Positions 32,626 through 41,283 of a DNA stretch of 64,000 nucleotides are shown piece after piece. The notes below the pieces were generated by a model. It made no database searches and was not told the DNA's origin. It saw nothing but the letters and a program-made list of their open reading frames with translations. Made by a program: the position numbers and the translations under genes. The DNA is from Actinomadura hallensis (GTDB lineage: Bacteria; Actinomycetota; Actinomycetes; Streptosporangiales; Streptosporangiaceae), in the NCBI RefSeq assembly GCF_006716765.1, contig NZ_VFPO01000001.1, positions 62,001 to 126,000 on the forward strand, in the 5' to 3' direction. Position 1 is the first letter of the stretch. Each line of letters begins with the position of its first letter.

Positions 32626-32714
32626 GTTCACTCCCGGAGGAGAGGGGAGACTAGGCACCGACCAGCGTAGGCAGCCACACCCCACAAGCGCAGCCCGCGA
32701 AGGGACACAACAGC

Positions 32715-33407
32715 GTGCACAAGCTCATCCTCTGGGACATCGACCACACGCTCATAGAAACCGGCGGCGTAGGCAGCGAAGTCTTCAAGGACGCGTTCGA
32801 GCAGGTCACCGGCCACCGCATCGACCGCATGGCCGACGTCACCGGCCGCACCGAACAGGTCATCTTCCGCGAAACCCTGGCCCTCTACGACATCGAGGAC
32901 CCAGGCGACTACTTCCCCAAGTTCGTCGAGGCCCAGGCCGCCGGCTACCGAGCCCGAGCCGACGAGATGCGCCGCCGAGGCCGAGCGCTCCCAGGAGCCC
33001 GCGAAGTCCTACAAGCCTTCGCCGAGCTGCCGCACATCACCCAAACCGTCCTCACCGGCAACCCCAAGCCCTCAGCAATCGTCAAGCTAGAGGTCTTCGA
33101 CCTGGCCCACTACCTAGGCCTAGAGATCGGCGCCTACGGCACAGACGACTCCGAACGCCCGAACCTAGTCCCCCTAGCCCAAGCCCGAGCCACCACCCGA
33201 ACAGGCCACACCTATACCCGAGAGAACACCTACATAATCGGCGACACTGTAAGCGACGTTGAGGCTGCCCGTAAAGGTGGTGCTCAGATAATCGCAGTAG
33301 CTACCGGTACAGCCACTCTTAAGGACCTTCGCAGGGCAGGTGCAGTAGAGACTTTTCGTGACTTGAATGAAACTGGCGCAATTATCTACGCTGTAGATAG
33401 CTCGTAA
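32715..33407 (+). CDS. HAD-superfamily hydrolase
   Basis: A 230-residue haloacid-dehalogenase-like phosphatase. Motif I is LILWDIDHTLIETG (nucleophile and acid-base Asp), motif II is VLTGNPKP (Ser/Thr position is Thr), the Lys region is around KLEVFDLAHYLG, and motif IV is YIIGDTVSDVEAA. A helical cap lies between motifs I and II. The GTG start has AAGGGA upstream. It is divergent from the broken XRE regulator, suggesting former control by it. Toward the 3' end the codon usage becomes A/T-richer than in flanking chromosome. Substrate unknown; probably a small phosphomonoester. Confidence 0.85.
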   Translation: MHKLILWDIDHTLIETGGVGSEVFKDAFEQVTGHRIDRMADVTGRTEQVIFRETLALYDIEDPGDYFPKFVEAQAAGYRARADEMRRRGRALPGAREVLQAFAELPHITQTVLTGNPKPSAIVKLEVFDLAHYLGLEIGAYGTDDSERPNLVPLAQARATTRTGHTYTRENTYIIGDTVSDVEAARKGGAQIIAVATGTATLKDLRRAGAVETFRDLNETGAIIYAVDSS

Positions 33408-33430
33408 TGGGGCATCTGGCTGTGGCGGTG

Positions 33431-34816
33431 TTAGCCAGCTAGTGCCTGGGCAACTTGTTTCAGCTGATCGTATAGCGTATTGCCTGCGACGCCAAGGAAC
33501 AAGCCCTCCCCTGCGCGCACCATGACGTTGAGCGCCTGACGCGCTCGTGGGGTTTGGACTTCACCCTGAGCTATAGCCGCCTGCAGTACGTCGGCAGCTG
33601 CAAGCAGTTCACGTGAGTACTCGGTGAATCTCTGCAATTGCTCCTGGTTCCGCCTTACCAGGGAAACGGCTTGGGCCAGAACCTCACTGATCTCGGTGTA
33701 GTGATTGTTAATGTACGTCGTTTTGTTGACGTCACCTGACACCGATGATTCCGTAAATGAGACGTTGCCGAAGAAGTTGATATTTTGACTGTGCTTCTTA
33801 GATTCGTTCACATGTGCTCCTTCAGGATTCCGATCTAGTTGCACCCACGATACCCCGCGCTCGGTAAGTGCTATTTTACGCAGGTGGAAGGGCTGAAACC
33901 GAGTGGAGGGATAAATAAGATAAGCGACTTCGCAGAGAAAGCGTTTCGGGTTGCCTAGGCGCCTCAAGAGACCCATACTTAGTGCCGCCCTAATTGCTCT
34001 CCTTACTCTTGCGGAGTCGTGGTCGCCACTTAGGGCGGCGATAATGTCCTCCTCCGATCTAGGTCTTCCTTCCACCAGATAGAGTAGATCTGAAAGGCAT
34101 GCGGCTGCATGCTTAACATCTTCTTTGTGTGTATTTACTCTGGGGCGGCGACGCTCAAATGGCTCGTGTGGCGCATAAGGGCGAGTCTCGCCGTTCGTGG
34201 TAGTAAAAACCAACCTGCCATCGCCTTGGCGAGAAATGAACAAAACTGTGTGATACTTCCTTTTTGGCTTGGCCTCCAAAAAATAGAAGTTTCGAGGATG
34301 GTATCTGTGCCATTCATCTCCCCTCAATTCGCATTGCAAGCGCCTCTCCTTCTCTGCAATTTCATGCTCCTTGCGCGCCTCTTCTCTTCTTGCTCTATAC
34401 TCTTCAAGTGCGACGCGGTAATCCTCTTTTGAGTGTATGAAGTCTCCAGGGGCGACTGCGTCAGCGCGCACCTGTTCCCGAATTCCTAGATTGCGAACCA
34501 ATCTTTTGTTGGGCCGAATGTGGCCAGATATCTCAGCGCCAAGTTGAAGCAAATTCTTGCCGTCAGATTCTCGTGCGCACGCCAGTCCGGCAAAAATTCC
34601 GAACAGTAGAGACCAGTCATGGAATAGCTGATTAAGCAAGGCAGCGACCAGTGTGGCAACCGCAGCGCCAAATATAAATCTGGCTACGCAGTTGCTAAGC
34701 TGGGTTTCCGGCACTGCACATGCCACGATGATTCTAGGATCGATCCTGACATTGTTCTTTCGCGAGTGCACCTGACTATTCTTGTCGAGATTGCGATGTT
34801 CGTTGTCGTAAGTCAT
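33431..34816 (-). CDS. Membrane-anchored protein of unknown function, lower GC
   Basis: A 461-residue protein not recognised as a known family. Two hydrophobic segments near residues 40-80 (ARFIFGAAVATLVAALLNQL; WSLLFGIFAGLACA) would anchor it. A charged helical stretch follows (ALEEYRARREEARKEHEIAE). Around residues 230-310 there is a winged-helix-like segment (RSEEDIIAALSGDHDSARVR, RAIRAALSMGLLRRL). Near 360 a beta-like motif reads NINFFGNVSFTESSVSGDVN, then KTTYINN, and the C-terminus is helical. Base composition is clearly lower in GC than the rest of the window and codon use is A/T-rich, a sign of recent transfer. It is cargo of the integrated element, perhaps a defence or membrane-sensing gene. 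Confidence 0.6.
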   Translation of the reverse strand: MTYDNEHRNLDKNSQVHSRKNNVRIDPRIIVACAVPETQLSNCVARFIFGAAVATLVAALLNQLFHDWSLLFGIFAGLACARESDGKNLLQLGAEISGHIRPNKRLVRNLGIREQVRADAVAPGDFIHSKEDYRVALEEYRARREEARKEHEIAEKERRLQCELRGDEWHRYHPRNFYFLEAKPKRKYHTVLFISRQGDGRLVFTTTNGETRPYAPHEPFERRRPRVNTHKEDVKHAAACLSDLLYLVEGRPRSEEDIIAALSGDHDSARVRRAIRAALSMGLLRRLGNPKRFLCEVAYLIYPSTRFQPFHLRKIALTERGVSWVQLDRNPEGAHVNESKKHSQNINFFGNVSFTESSVSGDVNKTTYINNHYTEISEVLAQAVSLVRRNQEQLQRFTEYSRELLAAADVLQAAIAQGEVQTPRARQALNVMVRAGEGLFLGVAGNTLYDQLKQVAQALAG

Positions 34817-35177
34817 GAACTGGACATGACCGCTTTCGGTCAGCAAAGCAGGTAGTCGCTGGTTCGTCCCAGGTAGACGCTGTCTTGCCGAATTGGGCTG
34901 TTTGGGATCAAGGGGCGGCGGCTCAGGCCGCCGCGCGGCCCCGCGCCTGGCCGCCCGGAGCGTGCGGCGTGGGCGCCGGTCACCGGACGACCGCGCCGGG
35001 CCGCGCATCGTGCCACCACCGCCCGCCCGCCGGCCGCCAGCGGTCACCAGGTCGCGCCGCCGCCCAACCGCAGGCCACCACGTGGCCGATGTCCTTTTCT
35101 GCCTCCGGCGGGGGCACTCCGGCTCCGGGAAGTCCCGGCCGAGCCCGTGACGGTCACCGAGGGGCGGAGGTAGAGGG
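34817..35177. other. Non-coding stretch inside the element
   Basis: About 360 bp with a sharp composition change near 34910, where A/T-rich sequence of the preceding gene gives way to very GC-rich DNA. Open frames exist on both strands but none has a ribosome site, codon pattern or similarity I can support. Confidence 0.4.
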
Positions 35178-35331
35178 CCTGAGCTTCCCGTCTGCCGCCG
35201 TCCCGATCGGAGATCTACCAGACCAGGGCCAGGGGGCGAAGGTCGTTCGTCCAGCCGGGCGCTCCACCTTCGCCCCCTGGCCCTGGCCCGGTAGCGCAGA
35301 GCACGGGACGGCGGCAGACGGGAAGCTCAGG
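35178..35331. repeat. Long nested inverted repeat (cruciform-forming)
   Basis: The outer arms are 28-bp perfect (35178-35205 and 35304-35331, starting CCTGAGCTTCCCGTCTGCCG). Inner arms of 21 bp are also perfect (35223-35243 and 35266-35286, starting CCAGGGCCAGGGGGCGAAGG), around a 22-nt loop. In all 49 base pairs of stem in 154 bp. It lies about 500 bp from attR. It could be a non-autonomous mobile element, a transfer or replication site, or a very strong bidirectional terminator. Confidence 0.75.
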
Positions 35332-35340
35332 CGGGCGCAG

Positions 35341-35376
35341 TTGTGCAGCGCTGCACAAGTCGAACGATTTTTTTTT
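35341..35376 (+). terminator. Palindrome followed by T9 run
   Basis: TTGTGCAGCGCTGCACAA (35341-35358) is a perfect 18-bp palindrome, followed 9 nt later by nine consecutive T residues (35368-35376). T runs are rare in this genome. It may be an intrinsic-type terminator or an element end. Confidence 0.4.
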
Positions 35377-35825
35377 GAAGCAGGGAGGGCGCCTGGCATC
35401 GCTCCAGTAACCGCCAATAGAGCCAGGAGTACGCTGCGCGTGGCCTCGGAGTCAGCCCAACCCGCCAACGCCGAGAGAACTGCCAACAGGGCACCGACGA
35501 GCGCAACGAACACTGACTGACGGCGCTTGCTTCCAAGGTCCACCTGGTCTCCAAGGTTCTGAGACAGACCAGAATGAGACGCTCGCGCCAGCAAGGAGGT
35601 TCCTCATGTTGAGTCTGGGTTGGGGCAGACTCGCCCGCTTGGACTGAGCGGAGAAGCGCGCCCTGCTGCATGCCCATGGCAAGGGCAAGCGGACGTCCGT
35701 GGGAGCCACGTTGGGAGCCACGCGGACGGATGATCTTGGATCGTGGTGGACGGCTCCGGATGAGGCACAGGTCATTAGCCGAGCGTGCGGACGGATTCGG
35801 ACGGGTGTGGTGATCGTTTGGGGAC

Positions 35826-35868
35826 CTACGGATCAGAAGGTTAGGGGTTCGAATCCCTTCGGGTGCGC
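35826..35868 (+). repeat. attR: right attachment core
   Basis: An exact second copy of the 43-bp tRNA-Arg 3' segment found at 28844. The preceding sequence is not a tRNA 5' half, so this is an attachment remnant and not a second tRNA gene. The element between the two cores is about 7 kb. Confidence 0.85.
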
Positions 35869-35874
35869 CAGGTC

Positions 35875-35906
35875 AGAGGCTCCTTCCGGTCTTGGAAGGG
35901 GCCTCT
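35875..35906 (+). terminator. Hairpin after attR
   Basis: AGAGGCTCCTTCC and GGAAGGGGCCTCT form an imperfect stem (one G-T pair) at the same distance from the att core as the tRNA-Arg terminator, to which it is probably related by descent. Confidence 0.55.
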
Positions 35907-36087
35907 TGCATGCGGTACGGGAGCCGCGGGGTTCTCAAGCTCCGAACAGAGCGCCGCTCATGGCCTCGGTCGCCGGCGTTTCCCTCAACATGGTGTGCCA
36001 GTAGTGCCCCGACCGACGCCTCTCCCAGCTGATCTAAGGCGGAACCGCCCTGCAGGCCCTGTTCTTTGACCTCGAAGGCCGCGCCGT

Positions 36088-36897
36088 ATGACTGATGCGC
36101 CTGCCGCGCTTCTGGCCGTCGCCCTCGAAGCGGCGGAGATAGCCAGTGACCTCGTGCGCACCCGCGTTCCCGGACTCCTCACCGCCAAGGGCGACCGCGA
36201 CATGGCCAGCGAGGTCGACTACGCCGTAGAGCGCGCCGTCCGCGACTACCTCAAGCAGCGAACCCCCGACATCGCCATCCTGGGCGAAGAGGAAGGCGTG
36301 ACCGGGGACACCGCCGGTGACCTGATGTGGACGATCGACCCGGTAGACGGCACCGCCAACTTCGTGCGCAACATCCCGTTGTGCGGATTCTCCCTCGGCC
36401 TCATCGAGCGAGGCCGCCCCGTCGTCGGGGTCATCGACCTGCCGTTCCTGGGCACCCGCTACCACGCTGCCCAGCACACCGGCGCGTACCTCGGAGACCG
36501 CCGCATCCAGGCCAGCATGACCACCGACCTCAGAGACGCCATCGTCGCCATCGGTGACTACGCCGTAGGCGAGGGAGTCGAAGCCAAGAACCGCCAGCGC
36601 ATCGCCCTCACCGAACGCCTGGCCGCCAACGTTCAACGAGTCCGCATGCTCGGCTCAGCCGCCATAGACCTCGCCTGGGTAGCCGAAGGCAAGCTGGACG
36701 CCAGCATCACACTCTCAAACAAGCCCTGGGACACCGCCGTAGGCGTCATCATCGCCCGCGAAGCCGGAGCCAAAGTCATGGACAGGGACGGTACAGACCA
36801 CACCTTCATCTCCACAGCCACCGTCGCCACGACGTCTGCGCTCGCCAGTGAGATAGCGGTTCTGATCGAGACGGCGAACGGTCGAGCGCCTCGGTGA
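36088..36897 (+). CDS. Inositol monophosphatase family protein
   Basis: A 269-residue Mg2+-dependent phosphatase of the IMPase/CysQ/FBPase superfamily. Metal-binding motifs are complete: GEEEG (Glu), WTIDPVDGTANFVRN (Asp-x-Asp-Gly) and SNKPWDTAVGVIIAREAGA (C-terminal Asp). It would hydrolyse inositol phosphate or a related phosphomonoester in the cytosol. GAAGG about 9 nt before the ATG. It lies just outside attR; similar IMPase and HAD genes often occur together in actinomycete accessory loci, so it may once have been functionally linked to the element's HAD gene. Confidence 0.88.
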   Translation: MTDAPAALLAVALEAAEIASDLVRTRVPGLLTAKGDRDMASEVDYAVERAVRDYLKQRTPDIAILGEEEGVTGDTAGDLMWTIDPVDGTANFVRNIPLCGFSLGLIERGRPVVGVIDLPFLGTRYHAAQHTGAYLGDRRIQASMTTDLRDAIVAIGDYAVGEGVEAKNRQRIALTERLAANVQRVRMLGSAAIDLAWVAEGKLDASITLSNKPWDTAVGVIIAREAGAKVMDRDGTDHTFISTATVATTSALASEIAVLIETANGRAPR

Positions 36898-36920
36898 GGT
36901 GTCGGCATCGCGGGGCTTCT

Positions 36921-36965
36921 ACGACGCATGCTCTGCGTCGTGGTACCTCCCCCCGCGCTGGGGGG
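36921..36965. terminator. Double hairpin between convergent genes
   Basis: ACGACGCA/TGCGTCGT (36921-36941) and CCCCCC/GGGGGG (36949-36965) form two adjacent hairpins in the 74-bp gap between the IMPase gene and the convergent ABC transporter operon, fitting a bidirectional terminator. Confidence 0.6.
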
Positions 36966-36971
36966 CTGTGG

Positions 36972-38669
36972 TCATAGGCGGGCGCTGAGGCGGGTGAAGG
37001 GGCCGTTGGCGTTGCGGAGCGTGGACGTCGTCCCTTGTTCGACGACGGTGCCGCGGTCGATCACGGCCACTGGGGCGTCGTCCGGTATCAGGTCCACCCG
37101 GTGCGTGATCTCGAGCACCGTGGGGCGCCGCGGCATCGCGGCGAGTCGTGCGCGTACCGTGTGTGCGGTCGCCTCGTCGAGGGCGCTCAGTGATTCGTCC
37201 AGGACGAGGACCCGCGGGCGGGCGACCAAGGCGCGTGCCAGCGCGAGTCGTTGCAGCTGGCCGCCGGACAGCGTCGAACCGCGCTCCCCGACCGGCGTGC
37301 GCAGCCCGTCCGGCAGCGCCGCGCCGTCGAGCGCGGCGGTGTGCAGTGCCTCGTGCAGTTCGGCGTCCGCCGCGTCCGGACGTGCGAGCCGCAGGTTGTC
37401 CGCCACCGTGCCGGGGAACAGGACCGGACGCTGTTCCACCACGGCGACCGCCCGGCGCAGCACCGCCAAAGGCACGTTCTTCACCGGAACACCGTCGAGC
37501 AGCACCCGGCCGCCGTCGACGTCATGGGCGCGCAGCAGCAGCGCCGCCACCGTCGACTTGCCGCTTCCGGAGACTCCGGCCAGCCGCAGCCAGCCACCGG
37601 CCTCGATCCGCAGGTCGACGTGCTTCAGGGCCTGCACTCCGTTCCCGGGGTAGGTGAAGGAGACGTCGTCCAGCCGGACCGTCAGCGGGCCTTCGCCGGG
37701 GAGATCGGATGTTCCGGAGTCCGGCACCGCCGGCGGCGCGTCCACCACGCGGCGCACGCGGTCGCAGGCGGCGAGCGCGGCGTCGAGCCCGGTCGCGAAG
37801 TCGTCGGTGCCGGCGCCGCCGAGCCAGAGTCCGGCGAGCAGGGCGATCGCCGTGATCGTGGTCTGTGCGTCGCCGGCGAACGCGACGACGAGCAGCAGGG
37901 CGGCGCCCCAGAGCAGTCGCTCGGCCGTCTCGCGCGCGGCGAGCAGCCGTCCGGTGCGCAGGCGGGCGCGACGCACCCGGGCTTCGCGGCGACGCCGTTC
38001 ATCGTCGCGCAGGCCGCGCGCGTCGAACGCGAGGATCTCGCGCAGTCCCTGCGCGTCGTCGGCGACGTGCACCGATACTTCGCCGCGGGCGGCGAGTTCG
38101 TCCCGGGACGCCGCCGCGGTGCGCGGTGCGGCGGCGAACGGCAGCAGCAGCGCGAGCGTGAGCGGCCCGGCGATGAGCAGGGCGGGGAGAGGGGCGACCG
38201 CGGCGGCGAACCAGCTCAGTGCGACGCCCGGTACCGCGATCGAGGCGGCCACGGGCGGGATCGTGTGCGCGAAGAACACCTCGATGCGGTCGATGTCCTC
38301 CGTCGCGCGCGCCGTCAGCTCCGCCGACGCCTTGCCTGTGGTGGCCGCGGGGGCCTGCGGGATGAGGCTCCGGAACAGCAGTTCGCGGAGCCGTTGCAGG
38401 GCCGCGAACGCCACCCAGTGCCCGGCGTAGTGCTCGATGTACCGGAGCCCCGCCTTGGTGAGGCTCAGCGCGATGAGCGTGAACGCGAGGGGCCGCAGCG
38501 CGACCGCGTCGCCGCTCATGGCTTCGGCGAGGCCTCCGGCGGCGACGAGCAGCACGGCCACGTTCAGGAGGTCGCCGAGGATGCGCGCGGCGGTCGCGAC
38601 GCCCAGGGGCCACAGCAGCGGACGGGTGTGCCGGACGAGCCAGCGGGCGAGGTCACGTCGCGTGGTCAT
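36972..38669 (-). CDS. ABC transporter, fused permease-ATPase (CydC-like half)
   Basis: A 565-residue type IV ABC half-transporter: six transmembrane helices in residues ~15-310, then an ATPase with Walker A LAGVSGSGKST, Q-loop VVEQRPVLFPGTVADNLRLA, signature LSGGQLQRLALARALV and Walker B VLVLDES. Ser replaces the usual Pro after LDE, and the Walker-B Glu is kept. It closely resembles CydC. The ATG overlaps the stop of the partner gene by one base (TGATG). Because the operon begins with iron-complex uptake genes and a Fur-like box, the pair probably moves a siderophore or heme-type compound (IrtAB-like role) rather than thiols for cytochrome bd; no cydAB is nearby. Confidence 0.83.
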   Translation of the reverse strand: MTTRRDLARWLVRHTRPLLWPLGVATAARILGDLLNVAVLLVAAGGLAEAMSGDAVALRPLAFTLIALSLTKAGLRYIEHYAGHWVAFAALQRLRELLFRSLIPQAPAATTGKASAELTARATEDIDRIEVFFAHTIPPVAASIAVPGVALSWFAAAVAPLPALLIAGPLTLALLLPFAAAPRTAAASRDELAARGEVSVHVADDAQGLREILAFDARGLRDDERRRREARVRRARLRTGRLLAARETAERLLWGAALLLVVAFAGDAQTTITAIALLAGLWLGGAGTDDFATGLDAALAACDRVRRVVDAPPAVPDSGTSDLPGEGPLTVRLDDVSFTYPGNGVQALKHVDLRIEAGGWLRLAGVSGSGKSTVAALLLRAHDVDGGRVLLDGVPVKNVPLAVLRRAVAVVEQRPVLFPGTVADNLRLARPDAADAELHEALHTAALDGAALPDGLRTPVGERGSTLSGGQLQRLALARALVARPRVLVLDESLSALDEATAHTVRARLAAMPRRPTVLEITHRVDLIPDDAPVAVIDRGTVVEQGTTSTLRNANGPFTRLSARL

Positions 38670-40306
38670 CAGCGCACCCCCGCGGGAGTCAGGTCGATCA
38701 CCCGGTCCGCGGCGATGACCGCCGCGGGGCGATGGGCGATCATGAGCACCGTGCGGCCCTCGGCCAGGTCGTCGAGCCTGTCGAGGAAGGCCGCCTCGCC
38801 GGCGAGGTCGACCTGGGAGGTCGGCTCGTCCAGCAGCAGGACGGGCGCGTCGCGGACGAACGCCCGCGCGATCGCGAGACGCTGGCTCTGCCCGCCCGAG
38901 AGGGACAGGCCGTGCTCGCCGACGACGGTGTCGAGGCCCGCCGGCATCGCCCGCACCTCCGCGGCGAGCCCGGCGGACTCCAGTGCCTCCCACATGCCGT
39001 CCTCGTCGAGCGCGGCGTCGGCCAGGCGCAGGTTGTCGGCGATCGTGCCGTTGAAGAGGTGCGTGCGCTGCTCGACGACCGCGAGGGAACGGCGCACGCG
39101 GGCGGGCGGGGTCGTCGCCGTGTCGCGGCCGGCGACCACCACGCTGCCCGACGCGGGTTTCAGGTGCGCCTGGATCAGCGCCGACACGGTGGACTTGCCG
39201 ATTCCGCTGGGCCCGGTGAGGGCGACCCGCTCCCCTTCCTCGATCGTGAAGGAGACGTCGCGGAGCACCGGCCGGTCCGGTGTCCATCCCGCCGTGACGT
39301 CGCGGAGGACGATGCGCGGGGCGCCCGTCACCGGCGCGGCCTCGTCCGGCTTCGCGTCCGGCTCGCGCCTCCGGTGCAGATGCGCGCTGATCGCCCGCTG
39401 CGCGGCGCGCCCGCCGATGCCGATGTAGAAGAACTGGCCGACGAGGTCGATCGGGCTGATGACGAGCAGCGCGCAGAGGATCACGGCGAGCCCCTGTCCC
39501 GCCGTCAGCGCGCCGTCGCCGACGCGGTCGGCCGCGAGCAGCGCGCCGGTGAGGACGACGCCGAGCGTGACCGCGGCGTCCATCACGAGGATGAGGATCT
39601 GGTTCGCGGCGAGCACCCGCATGAGCGTCCGGCGATGCCTCTCGCCCTGCGCGGCGAGGTCGCGTTCCGCGCGGCCGGCGGCGCCGGCGCCGACCAGTGT
39701 CCCGAGTCCCTGGACGCTCTGCAGGAAGCGGTCCGCGAGCCGTGCGCGCTCCCGGCGGTTGTCGGCGCCCGAGGAGGCCGAGGCGCGCTGCGCGACGCCG
39801 ATGAGCACCGGCACGAGCAGGACGGGGAGGGCGAGCATGCCCGCGATGAACGGGTCGAGCGCGACGGCGATGATCGCGAGCACGAGGAACGGCGTCGTGA
39901 ACGCGCCCAGGGTCGGACCGAGGAAGGCCGCCCGGTAGTGCGCGGCGCGCTCGACCGAGTCCGTGGCGAGCGCGAGCAGGGCGCCCGACGGCGGCGCCGT
40001 CCGGACCCCGCCGTCGAACAGCGCGTCCATGACCCCCTGCCGGAGTACGGCCTCCGCCGCCGTCTGCGCGCGGGCCGCGAGCACGCTCGCCAGGCCCGAC
40101 GCCGCGGCCGCGAGCAGCGCCCCGGCCGCGGCGACGATGATCCCCGGCCGTGGTGACGCTCCGGAGACGAGCGCGTCCACGGCGGTCCCCGCCGCGATGA
40201 ACGCGACGGCGAGCGCCGCCGCCCGCGTCCACGCGAGCAGGACGGCGGCGGCCGTCGCCGTCCGCGGCACGGAGGAGCGGACCAGCGGATGCGGCGGCGC
40301 GCTCAT
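38669..40306 (-). CDS. ABC transporter, fused permease-ATPase (CydD-like half)
   Basis: A 545-residue partner of the CydC-like protein. The membrane domain covers roughly residues 15-300 and the ATPase domain carries LTGPSGIGKST (Walker A), VVEQRTHLFNGTIADNLRLA (Q-loop), LSLSGGQSQRLAIARAFV (signature) and VLLLDEPTSQVD (Walker B and D-loop). The nucleotide-binding sites of the two halves look complete, so both may hydrolyse ATP. The ATG overlaps the stop of the substrate-binding gene (ATGA), which makes all five genes one transcript. A thiol exporter role as in CydDC is the alternative. Confidence 0.83.
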   Translation of the reverse strand: MSAPPHPLVRSSVPRTATAAAVLLAWTRAAALAVAFIAAGTAVDALVSGASPRPGIIVAAAGALLAAAASGLASVLAARAQTAAEAVLRQGVMDALFDGGVRTAPPSGALLALATDSVERAAHYRAAFLGPTLGAFTTPFLVLAIIAVALDPFIAGMLALPVLLVPVLIGVAQRASASSGADNRRERARLADRFLQSVQGLGTLVGAGAAGRAERDLAAQGERHRRTLMRVLAANQILILVMDAAVTLGVVLTGALLAADRVGDGALTAGQGLAVILCALLVISPIDLVGQFFYIGIGGRAAQRAISAHLHRRREPDAKPDEAAPVTGAPRIVLRDVTAGWTPDRPVLRDVSFTIEEGERVALTGPSGIGKSTVSALIQAHLKPASGSVVVAGRDTATTPPARVRRSLAVVEQRTHLFNGTIADNLRLADAALDEDGMWEALESAGLAAEVRAMPAGLDTVVGEHGLSLSGGQSQRLAIARAFVRDAPVLLLDEPTSQVDLAGEAAFLDRLDDLAEGRTVLMIAHRPAAVIAADRVIDLTPAGVR

Positions 40307-41283
40307 CCGGCGAGCCCGGGGTGCAGCCAGGCGAGCACCGCGGCGCTTCCCGCGACCACCTGGCGTCCGGCGAGGGCGTAGACCTCCCGCCCCGGGAACG
40401 TCCGCACCCGTCGTTCCCGGACGGCGGGCAGCGCCGCGACGGCGGGGTTGCGCAGGACGGCGTCGAACGACGACTCGCCCTTGCCGGTGACGTCGACCAG
40501 CATGATCGCGTCCGGTTTCGCGGCGACGAGCTGCTCGGGCTGGACGGGCATGGTCCGCCTGATCCCGATCCGGTCGGCGGCGTTCGCGCCGCCGCCGTTG
40601 GCGACGAGCTCCGAGACGAGGGAGGAGCCGGCGTTGATGAACGGGACCCGTGCCTGGTTGCTGAGGATCGCGACGGCCGGGGTCGACTCCGCGTCCGCCG
40701 CCCGGCCGCGCACCTCGGCGAGCCCTTCCCTGATCTCCGCCGCGAGCGCCCTCGCCTTCCCGGCGGCGCCGGTGGCCCGCCCGATGAGGCCGAGGTTCTC
40801 GATCACGGCGTCCGACGACGACCAGCCGTTCGTGAGCGTCAGCACCGGTACGCCGGTCGCGCCGAGCACTTCGGAGGCGTTCCGCTCCCCGGAGTGGCGG
40901 GCCGTGACGACGACGAGGTCCGGCTTCCAGGCGAGCACCCGTTCGGGTTCGGGGCTGTTCTCGCCCGCGATGACGTGCTCGACGTCGGCCATCTGCTCGG
41001 CGTAGGGGTTCAGCGCGGGGTTCTCGGCGGCCTTGGGGATCGCGACGATCCGGTCGGTGAGCCCCAGTTCGTGCAGGGCGATCGCGGCGTCCGGCGACAG
41101 CGCGACGATCCGCCGCGGCTCCTCGGCGATGGTGAGCGTCTTCCCGGTGCCGGGGACGTCGAGCGTCAGGGGGAACGCCGCGGACCCGGACGGATCGTCC
41201 CGCGCCCGTGTCGGTGCCGACGCGCAGGCGCTGAGGCCCAGTGCCAGCGCGGTGAGGACGGCGAGGGAGCGACGGTGCTTCAT
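40303..41283 (-). CDS. Iron-complex (siderophore/heme) substrate-binding lipoprotein
   Basis: A 326-residue FecB/BtuF-type class III binding protein. The signal region MKHRRSLAVLTALALGLSAC has a lipobox-like LSAC, giving a lipid anchor at Cys20. The two lobes are linked by a long helix; family signatures are PRRIVALSPDAAIALHELGL, PDLVVVTARHSG and AAKPDAIMLVDV. It would capture a ferric siderophore or heme outside the membrane and pass it to the FecCD-type permease. The ATG overlaps the stop of the ATPase gene by 4 nt. The exact ligand cannot be told. Confidence 0.88.
   Translation of the reverse strand: MKHRRSLAVLTALALGLSACASAPTRARDDPSGSAAFPLTLDVPGTGKTLTIAEEPRRIVALSPDAAIALHELGLTDRIVAIPKAAENPALNPYAEQMADVEHVIAGENSPEPERVLAWKPDLVVVTARHSGERNASEVLGATGVPVLTLTNGWSSSDAVIENLGLIGRATGAAGKARALAAEIREGLAEVRGRAADAESTPAVAILSNQARVPFINAGSSLVSELVANGGGANAADRIGIRRTMPVQPEQLVAAKPDAIMLVDVTGKGESSFDAVLRNPAVAALPAVRERRVRTFPGREVYALAGRQVVAGSAAVLAWLHPGLAG

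Noticed and set aside
34885..35594. Two opposing open frames (211 and 146 codons) around the nested inverted repeat
   Set aside because: Both run through the inverted repeat, so their sequences mirror each other; no ribosome site or family match. The leftward one has two hydrophobic stretches, but evidence is too thin.
35826..35868. A second tRNA-Arg gene
   Set aside because: Only the 3' half is present and the upstream sequence cannot form the D arm or acceptor stem; it is an att core.
36972..38669. True cydC of a cytochrome bd locus
   Set aside because: No cydA/cydB in the window and the genes are the distal part of an iron-type uptake operon; a CydC-like label is kept without the symbol.
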